The notes under the pieces: generated by a model
Told to the model about the DNA's origin: nothing
What the model saw: the letters and a program-made list of their open reading frames with translations, nothing else
Database searches by the model: none
Shown here: positions 9,057-16,784 of the stretch, in pieces
Layout of the letters: each line of letters begins with the position of its first letter
How positions within the stretch are numbered: position 1 is the stretch's first letter
Made by a program: the position numbers and the translations under genes
Assembly (NCBI GenBank): GCA_902600485.1
Contig: CACKJD010000003.1
Location: 62,001-126,000, forward strand
Direction: 5' to 3'
Length of the DNA: 64,000 nucleotides
Origin: an uncultured Pelagibacteraceae bacterium
Lineage (GTDB): Bacteria > Pseudomonadota > Alphaproteobacteria > Pelagibacterales > Pelagibacteraceae

Positions 9057-10946
9057 CTATTTTAAAATATTATTTTTAATTAATTCCTCTTTAATTTCTG
9101 CGAGTATTGCCGGATCATCAATAGTTGCAGGCATTTTATAATCCTCTTTATCAGCAATTTTTCGTATAGTCCCTCTTAAAACTTTACCTGACCTTGTTTT
9201 TGGCAGCCTTTTTACAACTATTGCTATTTTAAAAGCCGCAACTGGTCCAACTTTATCTCTTACCATTTTAATACATTCTTTAGAGATAGTTTCATTATCT
9301 TTGGTAACACCTGCTTTTAAAGCTATCAATCCAATAGGTAATTGCCCTTTTAACTGGTCCTTAATCCCTATTACCGCACATTCGGCAACCGACTGGTGTT
9401 CTGATAATACCTCTTCAATTTGTCCAGTAGATAATCTGTGTCCCGCTACATTAATTATATCGTCTGTCCTTGACATAATCCAAATATACCCGTCTTCATC
9501 GATATGTCCTGCATCATAGGTCTGATAATATCCTTCATAATTTGACATGTAATTTTCTTTATATCTTTTATCTGCATTCCATAATGTTGGAAAAGTTCCT
9601 GGCGGTAAAGGTAATCTTACAACTATATCCCCCATTTCATTTGGTTTTGCTAAAGATTGATCTGGCTTAATAATTTTTACATCATAACCTGGAACAGCTT
9701 TACAGGCCGAACCATATTTTGTCTTTTGCATTTCAATTCCTGTACAATTCGAACTAATTGCCCAACTTGTTTCAGTTTGCCACCAATGATCAATAACAGG
9801 AACTTTTAGAAGGTTCTCAGCCCATTTTATAGTATCAGGATCTGCTCTCTCACCAGCTAGAAATAAAGACTCAAAAGAGCTTAAGTCATATTTAGAAAAA
9901 AATTTACCTTCCGGATCTTCTTTTTTAATGGCTCTAAAAGCAGTTGGTGCTGTAAATAAAGATTTAATTTTGTATTCAGATATTACTCTCCAAAATACAC
10001 CTGCATCTGGAGTTCCCACTGGTTTCCCTTCAAAAAGAACAGTCGTGCATCCTTTAAACAATGGAGCGTATACAATATAAGAGTGACCAACAATCCAACC
10101 AATATCACTTGCTGACCACCACACGTCATCTGTATCTATATTATATATATTTTTCATAGTCCATTTTAAAGCAACTATGTGACCCCCAATATCTCTTACA
10201 ATTCCTTTTGGCACGCCAGTTGTACCAGATGTATATAAAATATATGCAAATTCATTTGCACTCATCTCTACACAATCTGTATCTTTGGCATTTGATAAGG
10301 ACTCTTCCCAACTTATTTCTAATGGCGCATTAAGTTTAATTTCATGACCTTGTCTTTGAAAAAAAATTACCTTTTCTACTTTATGTCTAGCTAGTTTTAG
10401 TGCTCCATCAACAAGAGGTCTGTATTCTACAGTTCGACCTGGTTCAAAACCGCATGAAGCAGTTACTAATACTTTTGCTTTGCTATCATCTATTCTGCTT
10501 GCAAGCTCATTTGATGCAAAACCACCAAAAACAACCGAGTGAATAGCTCCAATTCTACCGCAAGCTAGCATCGCAACAACCGCTTCAGGAACCATTGGCA
10601 TATAAATGATAACTCTATCTCCTTTTTTCACTCCTTGATTTGACAACGCACCTGCAAACTTAGATACTTTTTCTTTTAATTGTTTAAAAGAGAATTTTGC
10701 TTTGTTGCCTGTTATAGGACTGTCATAAATTAAGGCTGTTTTATCACCTTTACCTTCATCAATATGGATATCTAAAGCGTTGTAACAACTATTTGTAACT
10801 CCATCTTCAAACCACCTATAAAAAGGGGGGTTAGACTTGTTTAATATTTTTGTAGGCTTCTTAAACCAGAAGATATCATCTGAAATTTCTCTCCAAAATT
10901 CCTCGGGTTTGCTAATAGATTTTTGGTATAAGTCCTTAAAATCCAT
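9057..10946 (-). CDS. prpE: Propionyl-CoA synthetase-type acyl-CoA synthetase (acetate/propionate activation)
   Basis: 629 aa, AMP-forming acyl-CoA synthetase of the ANL superfamily, converting a short-chain acid, ATP and CoA to acyl-CoA. The AMP-binding P-loop YILYTSGTTGVPKGIVRD (about residues 235-252), the DVWWSASDIGWIVGHSY segment, the adenine-binding WWQTETSW, the hinge SRTDDIINVAGHRLSTG and the C-terminal catalytic Lys region TRSGKVLRGTIRKI are all present. The spacing and the motifs FLAGERADPDT and MPATIDDP fit PrpE better than Acs. Acetate as the main substrate remains possible. It is divergently oriented from proteorhodopsin, with 216 bases of shared upstream DNA. Confidence 0.88.
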   Translation of the reverse strand: MDFKDLYQKSISKPEEFWREISDDIFWFKKPTKILNKSNPPFYRWFEDGVTNSCYNALDIHIDEGKGDKTALIYDSPITGNKAKFSFKQLKEKVSKFAGALSNQGVKKGDRVIIYMPMVPEAVVAMLACGRIGAIHSVVFGGFASNELASRIDDSKAKVLVTASCGFEPGRTVEYRPLVDGALKLARHKVEKVIFFQRQGHEIKLNAPLEISWEESLSNAKDTDCVEMSANEFAYILYTSGTTGVPKGIVRDIGGHIVALKWTMKNIYNIDTDDVWWSASDIGWIVGHSYIVYAPLFKGCTTVLFEGKPVGTPDAGVFWRVISEYKIKSLFTAPTAFRAIKKEDPEGKFFSKYDLSSFESLFLAGERADPDTIKWAENLLKVPVIDHWWQTETSWAISSNCTGIEMQKTKYGSACKAVPGYDVKIIKPDQSLAKPNEMGDIVVRLPLPPGTFPTLWNADKRYKENYMSNYEGYYQTYDAGHIDEDGYIWIMSRTDDIINVAGHRLSTGQIEEVLSEHQSVAECAVIGIKDQLKGQLPIGLIALKAGVTKDNETISKECIKMVRDKVGPVAAFKIAIVVKRLPKTRSGKVLRGTIRKIADKEDYKMPATIDDPAILAEIKEELIKNNILK

Positions 10947-11097
10947 TTTTATTAAAATTGATTCATAATTAGTTAAAATTGAGCTTTATGTATCTATAAG
11001 TTGTATTAAATTTCAAAAACCTAGCAAAATCAACAAAAATAGCTTCAAATTTATACTTCTAATACCCTTTTATATTTGATATTTAGACCCCAACTTT

Positions 11098-11114
11098 GGC
11101 TTTGAATAAAAGCC
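11098..11114 (+). other. Small hairpin in the leader region of proteorhodopsin
   Basis: GGCTTT (11098-11103) pairs with AAAGCC (11109-11114) around a 5-base loop, about 48 bases before the proteorhodopsin ATG. A palindromic TTTAAATTTAAA follows. No U-tract follows it, so it is not a terminator. It may be part of the mRNA leader or chance. The rest of 10947-11162 is AT-rich and must hold the promoters for proteorhodopsin and prpE; I cannot assign -35/-10 elements with confidence. Confidence 0.3.
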
Positions 11115-11162
11115 GTAGTTTAAATTTAAACTAAAAAAAACTAACTAAAGAGGGAGTTTTTT

Positions 11163-11927
11163 ATGAAAACAATGAAAATGTTAGCTTTAGTGCTAGTTCT
11201 TTTCGGAGCTACTACGGCAGCTAACTCTGCAACAGCCTTTTTAGCTACAGATGATTTCGTAGGTATTTCGTTTTGGCTAATTTCAATGGGTATGTTGGCA
11301 GCTACAGCATTTTTCTTTATGGAGCAAGCAAACGTAGGTGCTCAGTGGAGAAAATCAGTAAACGTAGCTGGATTAGTAACAGGTATTGCATTTATCCACT
11401 ATATGTACATGAGAGCGGTTTGGGTTGAAACAGGTGATACTCCAACTGTTTACAGATACATCGATTGGTTAATTACTGTACCACTACAGTTAGTAGAATT
11501 TTATCTAATTCTATCTGCAGTGAAGAAAGTGCCAACAGGCATATTCTGGAGAATTTTAATCGGTTCTTTGGTAATGTTAATTGGTGGTTATCTTGGAGAA
11601 GCAGGAATGATAAATGCTACTCTTGGTTTTGTAATCGGAATGGCTGGATGGATTTACATTTTATATGAAATCTTTTCTGGTGAAGCAGGTAAAGTTGCTG
11701 CTAAATCTGGTAACAAATCATTAGTAACAGCATTCAGCGCTTTAAGAATGATCGTTACTGTAGGTTGGGCTATTTACCCACTAGGTTATATCTTCGGATA
11801 CTTAACAGGTGGAGTAGACGCTAACTCATTAAACGTAATTTACAACTTAGCAGACTTCGTTAATAAGATCGCTTTTGGTATTATTATCTGGTCTTGTGCA
11901 GTTGCAAACTCTGGAAGAAGAGCATAA
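11163..11927 (+). CDS. Proteorhodopsin, blue-absorbing type (light-driven proton pump)
   Basis: 254 aa with an N-terminal signal-like segment (about 22 residues) and seven transmembrane helices. Retinal binds the Schiff-base Lys at K235 in NLADFVNKIAFG. The proton acceptor is D101 and the donor E112 in RYIDWLITVPLQLVEFYLIL, and the counter-ion partner His is H79 in GIAFIHYMYMR. The spectral tuning residue, equivalent to position 105 in the reference protein, is Gln (Q109), which marks blue absorption. The RBS is strong (AGAGGGAG about 7 bases before ATG) and a strong terminator follows at once, so it is probably transcribed alone and abundantly. No retinal-synthesis genes are in the window. 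Confidence 0.98.
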   Translation: MKTMKMLALVLVLFGATTAANSATAFLATDDFVGISFWLISMGMLAATAFFFMEQANVGAQWRKSVNVAGLVTGIAFIHYMYMRAVWVETGDTPTVYRYIDWLITVPLQLVEFYLILSAVKKVPTGIFWRILIGSLVMLIGGYLGEAGMINATLGFVIGMAGWIYILYEIFSGEAGKVAAKSGNKSLVTAFSALRMIVTVGWAIYPLGYIFGYLTGGVDANSLNVIYNLADFVNKIAFGIIIWSCAVANSGRRA

Positions 11928-11952
11928 TAAGCTTCAACCGAGTTGAAATTTT

Positions 11953-11992
11953 AAATAGGGCAAGTAGAAATACTTGCCCTATTTTTTTTTTT
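11953..11992 (+). terminator. Rho-independent terminator of proteorhodopsin
   Basis: A near-perfect stem (AATAGGGCAAGTA, 11954-11966, pairing with TACTTGCCCTATT, 11971-11983) with a GAAA tetraloop is followed by a run of T. It sits 26 bases after the proteorhodopsin stop and 17 bases before the ferredoxin start, so it should separate proteorhodopsin from the downstream operon. Confidence 0.93.
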
Positions 11993-12008
11993 ACCTATAT
12001 ATAAATAA

Positions 12009-12329
12009 ATGACAAAAATTACTTACATAGAGCATAATGGTAAAGAACATACTATAGATGTACAAAATGGATTAACAGTTATGGAAGGAGCTGTACAGAA
12101 TGATATTCCCGGAATAGACGCCGATTGTGGAGGTAGTATGGCTTGCGCTACTTGTCATGTTTATGTCAAAGATGACTGGTATGATAAGTTAGATGAAAAA
12201 AGTGAAGGAGAAGACGATATGATAGATCAGGCTTATGAACCAAAAAAAAATAGTAGACTTAGTTGTCAAATAACAGTCTCTGATAAAATAGAGGGTCTAG
12301 TAGTTTACTTACCTGAGAAACAAGTTTAA
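12009..12329 (+). CDS. 2Fe-2S ferredoxin (adrenodoxin type)
   Basis: 106 aa, a single plant/adrenodoxin-type 2Fe-2S domain. The cluster cysteines are visible in [17 protein letters not shown] (C-x5-C-x2-C, residues about 39-51) and RLSCQITV near residue 85. The acidic C-terminal half matches adrenodoxin/Fdx-type electron carriers. It is the first gene of a three-gene operon: the stop overlaps the reductase ATG by one base (TAATG), suggesting that the next protein reduces this ferredoxin with NADPH. Whether it serves Fe-S assembly, a P450-type or a retinal-related reaction cannot be told from the sequence. Confidence 0.92.
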   Translation: MTKITYIEHNGKEHTIDVQNGLTVMEGAVQNDIPGIDADCGGSMACATCHVYVKDDWYDKLDEKSEGEDDMIDQAYEPKKNSRLSCQITVSDKIEGLVVYLPEKQV

Positions 12330-13348
12330 TGATAAAAACAGATGCTTTAATAATAGGAGCGGGTCCAACAGGATTATTTACAGCACATCAATTAAAAATA
12401 ATTGGGCTAGATTGTCAGATTGTTGACAACCTAGATAAAATAGGTGGTCAGTGTATAGAACTTTATCCAGATAAACCTATTTACGATATTCCCGCAATAC
12501 CCGAATGCACTGGAGAAGAACTAACACAAAATTTAATTAAACAACTTGAGCATTTCAAAATAAAATTTCATTTAAATGAACGAGTTGATGAAGTAAAAAA
12601 AGATAACAATAATTGGGAAGTTAAAACTAGTAATGGCACAAAATTTAGTACTCCCAATGTTATTATCGCTGGTGGTGTAGGTTCTTTTGAGCCAAGAAAA
12701 TTTTCTTTAAAAGAGTGTGAACAGTTTGAAAATAAATCTATATTTTATTCTGTAAAAGACAAAAAAATATTTGAGGGAAAAATTGTTACTATTTTTGGTG
12801 GTGGGGATAGTGCGCTTGATTGGGCAGTAGAACTTTCTAAAACCTCAAAAGTTAACTTAATTCATAGAAGAGATGAGTTTAGAGGTGCCAATGCTACAGT
12901 TGATAAAGTTCATGAATTAGCAAAATCAGGCAAAATAAATTTGTTCACCAAGTATCAATTAAGTGGAATAAAGGGATCAAGCAATTTAGAAAGTGTAGAA
13001 ATTACACACGAAAACAAAGAAGTTAAAACTTTTAAAACAGATTACATACTTGGGTTTTTTGGATTGATTATGCAGCTTGGGCCAATTTCAAACTGGGGAC
13101 TAAATCTTAATAAAAAAACGATTGAAGTTGATACAGAAAAATTTGAAACAAATCAGAAAGGTATATACGCTGTTGGTGATATATGTACTTACCCTGGTAA
13201 ATTAAAACTTATTTTATCGGGTTTTCATGAAGGTGCTTTAGCTGCAAGAGCTTGTTTTAAATTAGCAAGACCAAATGAAAAATATAGATTTGAATTCACT
13301 ACATCTTCTAAAACTATAAAAGATAGACTTGGTGTAAAAAGTGATTGA
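12329..13348 (+). CDS. Ferredoxin--NADP(+) reductase, thioredoxin-reductase-like type
   Basis: 339 aa flavoprotein with an N-terminal FAD-binding Rossmann motif (GAGPTGLFTAHQL, residues about 9-21), an internal NADPH motif (GGGDSALDWAVELS, about 157-170) and the C-terminal FAD motif AVGDICTYPGK. The redox CxxC of thioredoxin reductase is absent, which with the length and the IGGQCIELYP segment indicates the TrxR-like ferredoxin reductase family. It transfers electrons between NADPH and ferredoxin. It is translationally coupled to the ferredoxin upstream (TAATG), and its 3' end overlaps the GST gene by 8 bases. Confidence 0.92.
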   Translation: MIKTDALIIGAGPTGLFTAHQLKIIGLDCQIVDNLDKIGGQCIELYPDKPIYDIPAIPECTGEELTQNLIKQLEHFKIKFHLNERVDEVKKDNNNWEVKTSNGTKFSTPNVIIAGGVGSFEPRKFSLKECEQFENKSIFYSVKDKKIFEGKIVTIFGGGDSALDWAVELSKTSKVNLIHRRDEFRGANATVDKVHELAKSGKINLFTKYQLSGIKGSSNLESVEITHENKEVKTFKTDYILGFFGLIMQLGPISNWGLNLNKKTIEVDTEKFETNQKGIYAVGDICTYPGKLKLILSGFHEGALAARACFKLARPNEKYRFEFTTSSKTIKDRLGVKSD

Positions 13349-13961
13349 GTTATATACCGCCAATACTCCCAACGGCAAAAAAATATCGATTATGCTAGAG
13401 GAAATTGGATATGAATATAATGTAAATACAATTGATTTAAATAAAGGTGATCAGTTTAATCCTGAGTTTAAAAAGATTAGTCCATTTAGCAAAATACCAG
13501 TTATTAAAGATCAAGATAATAATGAGGTAATTTTTGAATCTGGAGCTATCCTTATATATCTTGCTGAAAAGAGCGGAAAATATTTTGATGATAAAAATAT
13601 TATTACACAATGGTTGATGGCTCAAATGGGATATGTTGGACCAATTCTTGGACAACATCATCAATTTCATCATTATAACCCAGGTAAAAGTGATTTTGGT
13701 GAGCAAAGATATTTCAAAATATCAACTTCAATTTATAAAAATTTGGATGAAAGATTATCAGTTTCCAAGTACCTTGCAGGAGAAAAATACACAATAGCGG
13801 ATATTGCAACCTTCCCATGGATTGCAAGACATGATTGGCACGATATAGGACTTAAAAATTACAAAAATCTTTGTAGATGGTATTTAGAAATTTCTGAAAG
13901 AAATGCTGTTATAAAGGGGTACGATTATTTGAATAAGGGAGAAAAAATTCCAAAACCTTAA
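13341..13961 (+). CDS. Glutathione S-transferase family protein
   Basis: 206 aa, a two-domain GST-like protein. The thioredoxin-fold N-terminal domain includes ELYTANTPNGKKISIMLEEIG, the cis-Pro element FSKIPVIKD and the glutathione-binding ESGAILIYLAEKSG. The helical C-terminal domain has YTIADIATFPWI, the conserved N-capping Asp motif. It resembles the YfcG/Ure2-like group. The start is GTG, overlapping the reductase by 8 bases. The stop overlaps the convergent dksA by 4 bases. Its operon position suggests thiol redox work linked to the ferredoxin pair, but the substrate is unknown. Confidence 0.88.
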   Translation: MIELYTANTPNGKKISIMLEEIGYEYNVNTIDLNKGDQFNPEFKKISPFSKIPVIKDQDNNEVIFESGAILIYLAEKSGKYFDDKNIITQWLMAQMGYVGPILGQHHQFHHYNPGKSDFGEQRYFKISTSIYKNLDERLSVSKYLAGEKYTIADIATFPWIARHDWHDIGLKNYKNLCRWYLEISERNAVIKGYDYLNKGEKIPKP

Positions 13962-14377
13962 ATATCATCTGCGTAAACTTTTTCCTCTTTTTCGTGTTTT
14001 TCCTGAGCAGCAATTGATAAAGTTGCAACTGGTCTAGCTATAAGTCTTTTAATTCCTATTGGTTCTCCAGTCTCCTCACAAAACCCGTAAGTTCCATCTT
14101 TAATCTTTCTTAAAGCCGAGTCTATTTTTGATATTAGTTTTATTTGCCTATTGATTGCTCTCATCTCAACATTTTTATCAGTATAAGAGCTAGCTTGATC
14201 CACAATATCTGCAGATGTACTGTTATCATCCATAGAACTATTATACAAAGCTTCATTGTTTGATCTAACCAAATCCTTCTTCCAAGCTAATAGTTTATTT
14301 TTGAAAAACACTTTATGTTTTTCACACATATACTTTTCTGATTCTTTTGGAACGTAAGTTTTAGAAATTCTAACCAT
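13958..14377 (-). CDS. dksA: DksA-type RNA polymerase-binding regulator (single-cysteine form)
   Basis: 139 aa: a coiled-coil N-terminal half with the acidic tip (SSMDDNSTSADIVDQAS) and a C-terminal zinc-finger-like region, YGFCEETGEPIGIKRLIARP. DksA binds the RNA polymerase secondary channel and, with ppGpp, controls rRNA and amino-acid promoters. Only one of the four zinc-finger cysteines is kept (C-x-x-T and then S/A at the second pair). This pattern is known to me from other alphaproteobacterial DksA proteins, so it is lineage-typical and not a local loss. It is divergent from the GT39 gene, across a 78-base gap. Confidence 0.92.
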   Translation of the reverse strand: MVRISKTYVPKESEKYMCEKHKVFFKNKLLAWKKDLVRSNNEALYNSSMDDNSTSADIVDQASSYTDKNVEMRAINRQIKLISKIDSALRKIKDGTYGFCEETGEPIGIKRLIARPVATLSIAAQEKHEKEEKVYADDI

Positions 14378-14455
14378 TATCTAATTTAAAACGCTCGGAG
14401 TATATTCAGCAAATAGGTAGTGTCAAGCAAGGTTTAATTGTATAAATTCAAATAA

Positions 14456-15778
14456 ATGGTGATTTATAAAAAGCAAATAAAAATTTATTTTTATATATTT
14501 TTGACAATCCATTTAATTTTATGGACTTTGATTCCATCTTTAACAAATAATAATCTTCCGCTTGATACAATTGAAGCTTTAGCCTGGGGAAGTAATTTAG
14601 ATTGGGGTTTTAATAAGCATCCTCCGATGAGCGCATTTATGGTAGAAATTTTTTATAGTATTTTTGGATCTAATGACTGGGCATATTACTTACTTAGCCA
14701 AATTTTTATTATTTTTTCATTTTTTGTAATTTTTCAATTCAGTAAAGAAATCTTAAATAATGAAATTCTAGCCCTTATATCTGTTTTATTATTGGAGGGT
14801 ATTTATTTCTATAATTTCACAACCCCCGAATTTAATGTGAATGTTTGTCAAATTCCTTTTTGGGTTTTAACAGTTTATTATTCATGGAAAGTCTTTAATC
14901 AAAAAATACCTAAATTAAAAGATTGTATTATTGTTGGAATTTTTGCTGTTGGTGGGTTTTTATCTAAATATCTATTTATTTATTTACTAATAGCAATTGA
15001 TATACTTTTTATTTATTTGATATTTTTTAAGAAAGAAAAAAAATTTCATTTTAATTATTTAATTTCTGTTGAAGTTTTTTTAGTTTTATTAATCCCACAT
15101 ATTATATGGTTATTTAATAATGATTTTATTACATTAACTTATGGACTAGCGAGATCTAGCGCAGACAGTTCGACTTTTTTAAATCATCTTATTTACCCAG
15201 CAATATTTATATTCAAACAAATTGGAATATTAGTTCCATTTTTTGTTATGTTATATTTTCTCATAAAAAAAATTAAAATTAGTTATAATTTAAAGGATAG
15301 AAAGCTTTTATTTTTATTAGCAATAAATCTTTTACCAATTTTTTTAATCCTTTTTACATCTATGATAATGGGTTCGAAAATACGAACAATGTGGATGACA
15401 CCTTTTTATTTATTTTTTGGAACTTTATTGGTTTATATTTCCCAAAAATATATTGTAAAACAAAATTATAAAAGTTTTGCAATATCATTTCTAATTTTAT
15501 TCCTTCTATCCCCAATTACATATGCTTACGTTTCAATAACCGAAACTAATAAAAGGACTGATTATCCCGGGAAAGAAATTGCAAATAAAGTTCAATTGAG
15601 ATGGGATAAAGAATTTAAAGAACCAATAAACGTTGTTTTAGGAAATGAGTGGAATGCAGGAAATTTATCTTATCATTTAAAAACCAGACCAGTTTGGGAT
15701 GGTGAGGTTGATCAAAATAAGTTAGACACTTATAATATTTATATTTGCATTGATAGTATATGCCTAGGTAATAGATGA
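14456..15778 (+). CDS. Glycosyltransferase family 39 (ArnT/PMT-like) membrane enzyme
   Basis: 440 aa, polytopic with roughly ten hydrophobic segments. The first periplasmic loop has PLDTIEALAWGSNLDWGFNKHPP (about residues 35-57), the acidic DxxE-type motif and the HPP motif of PMT/ArnT enzymes that use polyprenyl-phosphate sugars. It probably transfers a sugar from a lipid carrier to lipid A or another envelope acceptor. It heads a tightly coupled operon: its TGA overlaps the ATG of a 42-residue gene (ATGA), which in turn overlaps a GT2 enzyme of the kind that makes polyprenyl-phosphate sugars. The three probably work together. Confidence 0.87.
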   Translation: MVIYKKQIKIYFYIFLTIHLILWTLIPSLTNNNLPLDTIEALAWGSNLDWGFNKHPPMSAFMVEIFYSIFGSNDWAYYLLSQIFIIFSFFVIFQFSKEILNNEILALISVLLLEGIYFYNFTTPEFNVNVCQIPFWVLTVYYSWKVFNQKIPKLKDCIIVGIFAVGGFLSKYLFIYLLIAIDILFIYLIFFKKEKKFHFNYLISVEVFLVLLIPHIIWLFNNDFITLTYGLARSSADSSTFLNHLIYPAIFIFKQIGILVPFFVMLYFLIKKIKISYNLKDRKLLFLLAINLLPIFLILFTSMIMGSKIRTMWMTPFYLFFGTLLVYISQKYIVKQNYKSFAISFLILFLLSPITYAYVSITETNKRTDYPGKEIANKVQLRWDKEFKEPINVVLGNEWNAGNLSYHLKTRPVWDGEVDQNKLDTYNIYICIDSICLGNR

Positions 15779-15903
15779 ACGAATTTTTAGAAAAAAATAA
15801 AAAATTAATATTAATAATTTTTATAATTGCTGTGATAGAATTTTCGGGACACGGAATATTTGCATCCTTGATAAGATTTTTGAGTTCAATCAATTCAATA
15901 TGA
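15775..15903 (+). CDS. Small single-helix membrane protein between two glycosyltransferases
   Basis: A 42-residue reading frame, MNEFLEKNKK followed by a hydrophobic stretch LILIIFIIAVIEF (residues 11-23) and a C-terminal part SGHGIFASLIRFLSSINSI. Its ATG overlaps the GT39 stop (ATGA), and its own stop overlaps the next gene's ATG in the same way (ATGA), so it is translationally coupled on both sides. One predicted membrane helix fits a small subunit or a flippase fragment. I do not recognise a family. The perfect double overlap argues strongly that it is translated. Confidence 0.7.
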   Translation: MNEFLEKNKKLILIIFIIAVIEFSGHGIFASLIRFLSSINSI

Positions 15904-16769
15904 AAATTAAAATATTAATACCCCTTTATAACGACTGGCAGTCTCTACTTAAGCTTCTTGAAAATATCAACCATCATGTAAGTGATATAAATCATATTAT
16001 CTCTATTGTGGTTGTAAACGATGGGTCAAATGAAAAAGCACCTGATAATTTTCCCAATTATTCAAAAATAAATTCTATTAAAATTATAAATTTAAAAGAA
16101 AACGTTGGTCATGCTAGGTCCATCGCAACTGGTCTAAAATTTATTATGGAAAATGATAATTTTGATTACGTTATACCTATGGACTCAGATGGTGAAGATA
16201 GACCAGATGAAATAAAAGATTTAATAAAAAAAATTGAACCTCAGTCTGATTTGCCAATAGTTTGCGAAAGGGTTAAAAGATCAGAGGGATTTTTTTTTAA
16301 ATTTTGTTACTTTTTACACAAATTGATTACATTTACATTTACGGGAAGATCTATTAAATTTGGAAACTTCACATGCCTTCCAAAAGAATTAGTGAAAAGC
16401 ATGACCAATGAAAAGGCCACATGGAGTAGTTTTTCAGGGGCTTTATCAAAAATTTCAAAACTTAAAATTGGAACACCTTCAGAAAGAGGCACTAGATACT
16501 TTGGACCGTCTAAAATGAGCTTTAAAAACCTTATTGTACATTCTTTATCAATAATAGCTGTTTTTAAAGTTAATGTTTTAATTAGATCAATATTATTTTT
16601 TTTTATATATCTATTCTTAATTTATGAAAAAATTTCAGTTATTACTTTAATTCCTATTTTGCTGATAGTTATATTCAATTTATTGGTTATCTTAATTTCT
16701 AAAAGGGAAAATTTAGAAAAATATAGAAACTCAAATCAGAATATTTTTGATGTAAAAGTTATTAAATAA
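15900..16769 (+). CDS. Family 2 glycosyltransferase with C-terminal membrane helices (DPM/GtrB-like)
   Basis: 289 aa. The N-terminal GT-A domain has KILIPLYNDWQSLLKLLENI, VVVNDGSNE and the DxD-type motif VIPMDSDGEDRPDEI near residues 95-109. Two hydrophobic segments at about 225-245 and 250-270 anchor it in the membrane. This layout fits dolichol/polyprenyl-phosphate sugar synthases such as GtrB, which load a sugar onto a lipid carrier for a GT-C enzyme like the GT39 protein two genes upstream. It overlaps the small membrane-protein gene by 4 bases. The sugar is unknown. A 15-base gap separates it from the ammonium transporter fusion. Confidence 0.85.
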   Translation: MKIKILIPLYNDWQSLLKLLENINHHVSDINHIISIVVVNDGSNEKAPDNFPNYSKINSIKIINLKENVGHARSIATGLKFIMENDNFDYVIPMDSDGEDRPDEIKDLIKKIEPQSDLPIVCERVKRSEGFFFKFCYFLHKLITFTFTGRSIKFGNFTCLPKELVKSMTNEKATWSSFSGALSKISKLKIGTPSERGTRYFGPSKMSFKNLIVHSLSIIAVFKVNVLIRSILFFFIYLFLIYEKISVITLIPILLIVIFNLLVILISKRENLEKYRNSNQNIFDVKVIK

Positions 16770-16784
16770 TACTAAAATTTTAAA

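Noticed and set aside
13958-14377. Degenerate, inactive DksA because of missing zinc cysteines
   Set aside because: The single-Cys pattern matches other alphaproteobacterial DksA proteins, and the coiled-coil acidic tip is intact.
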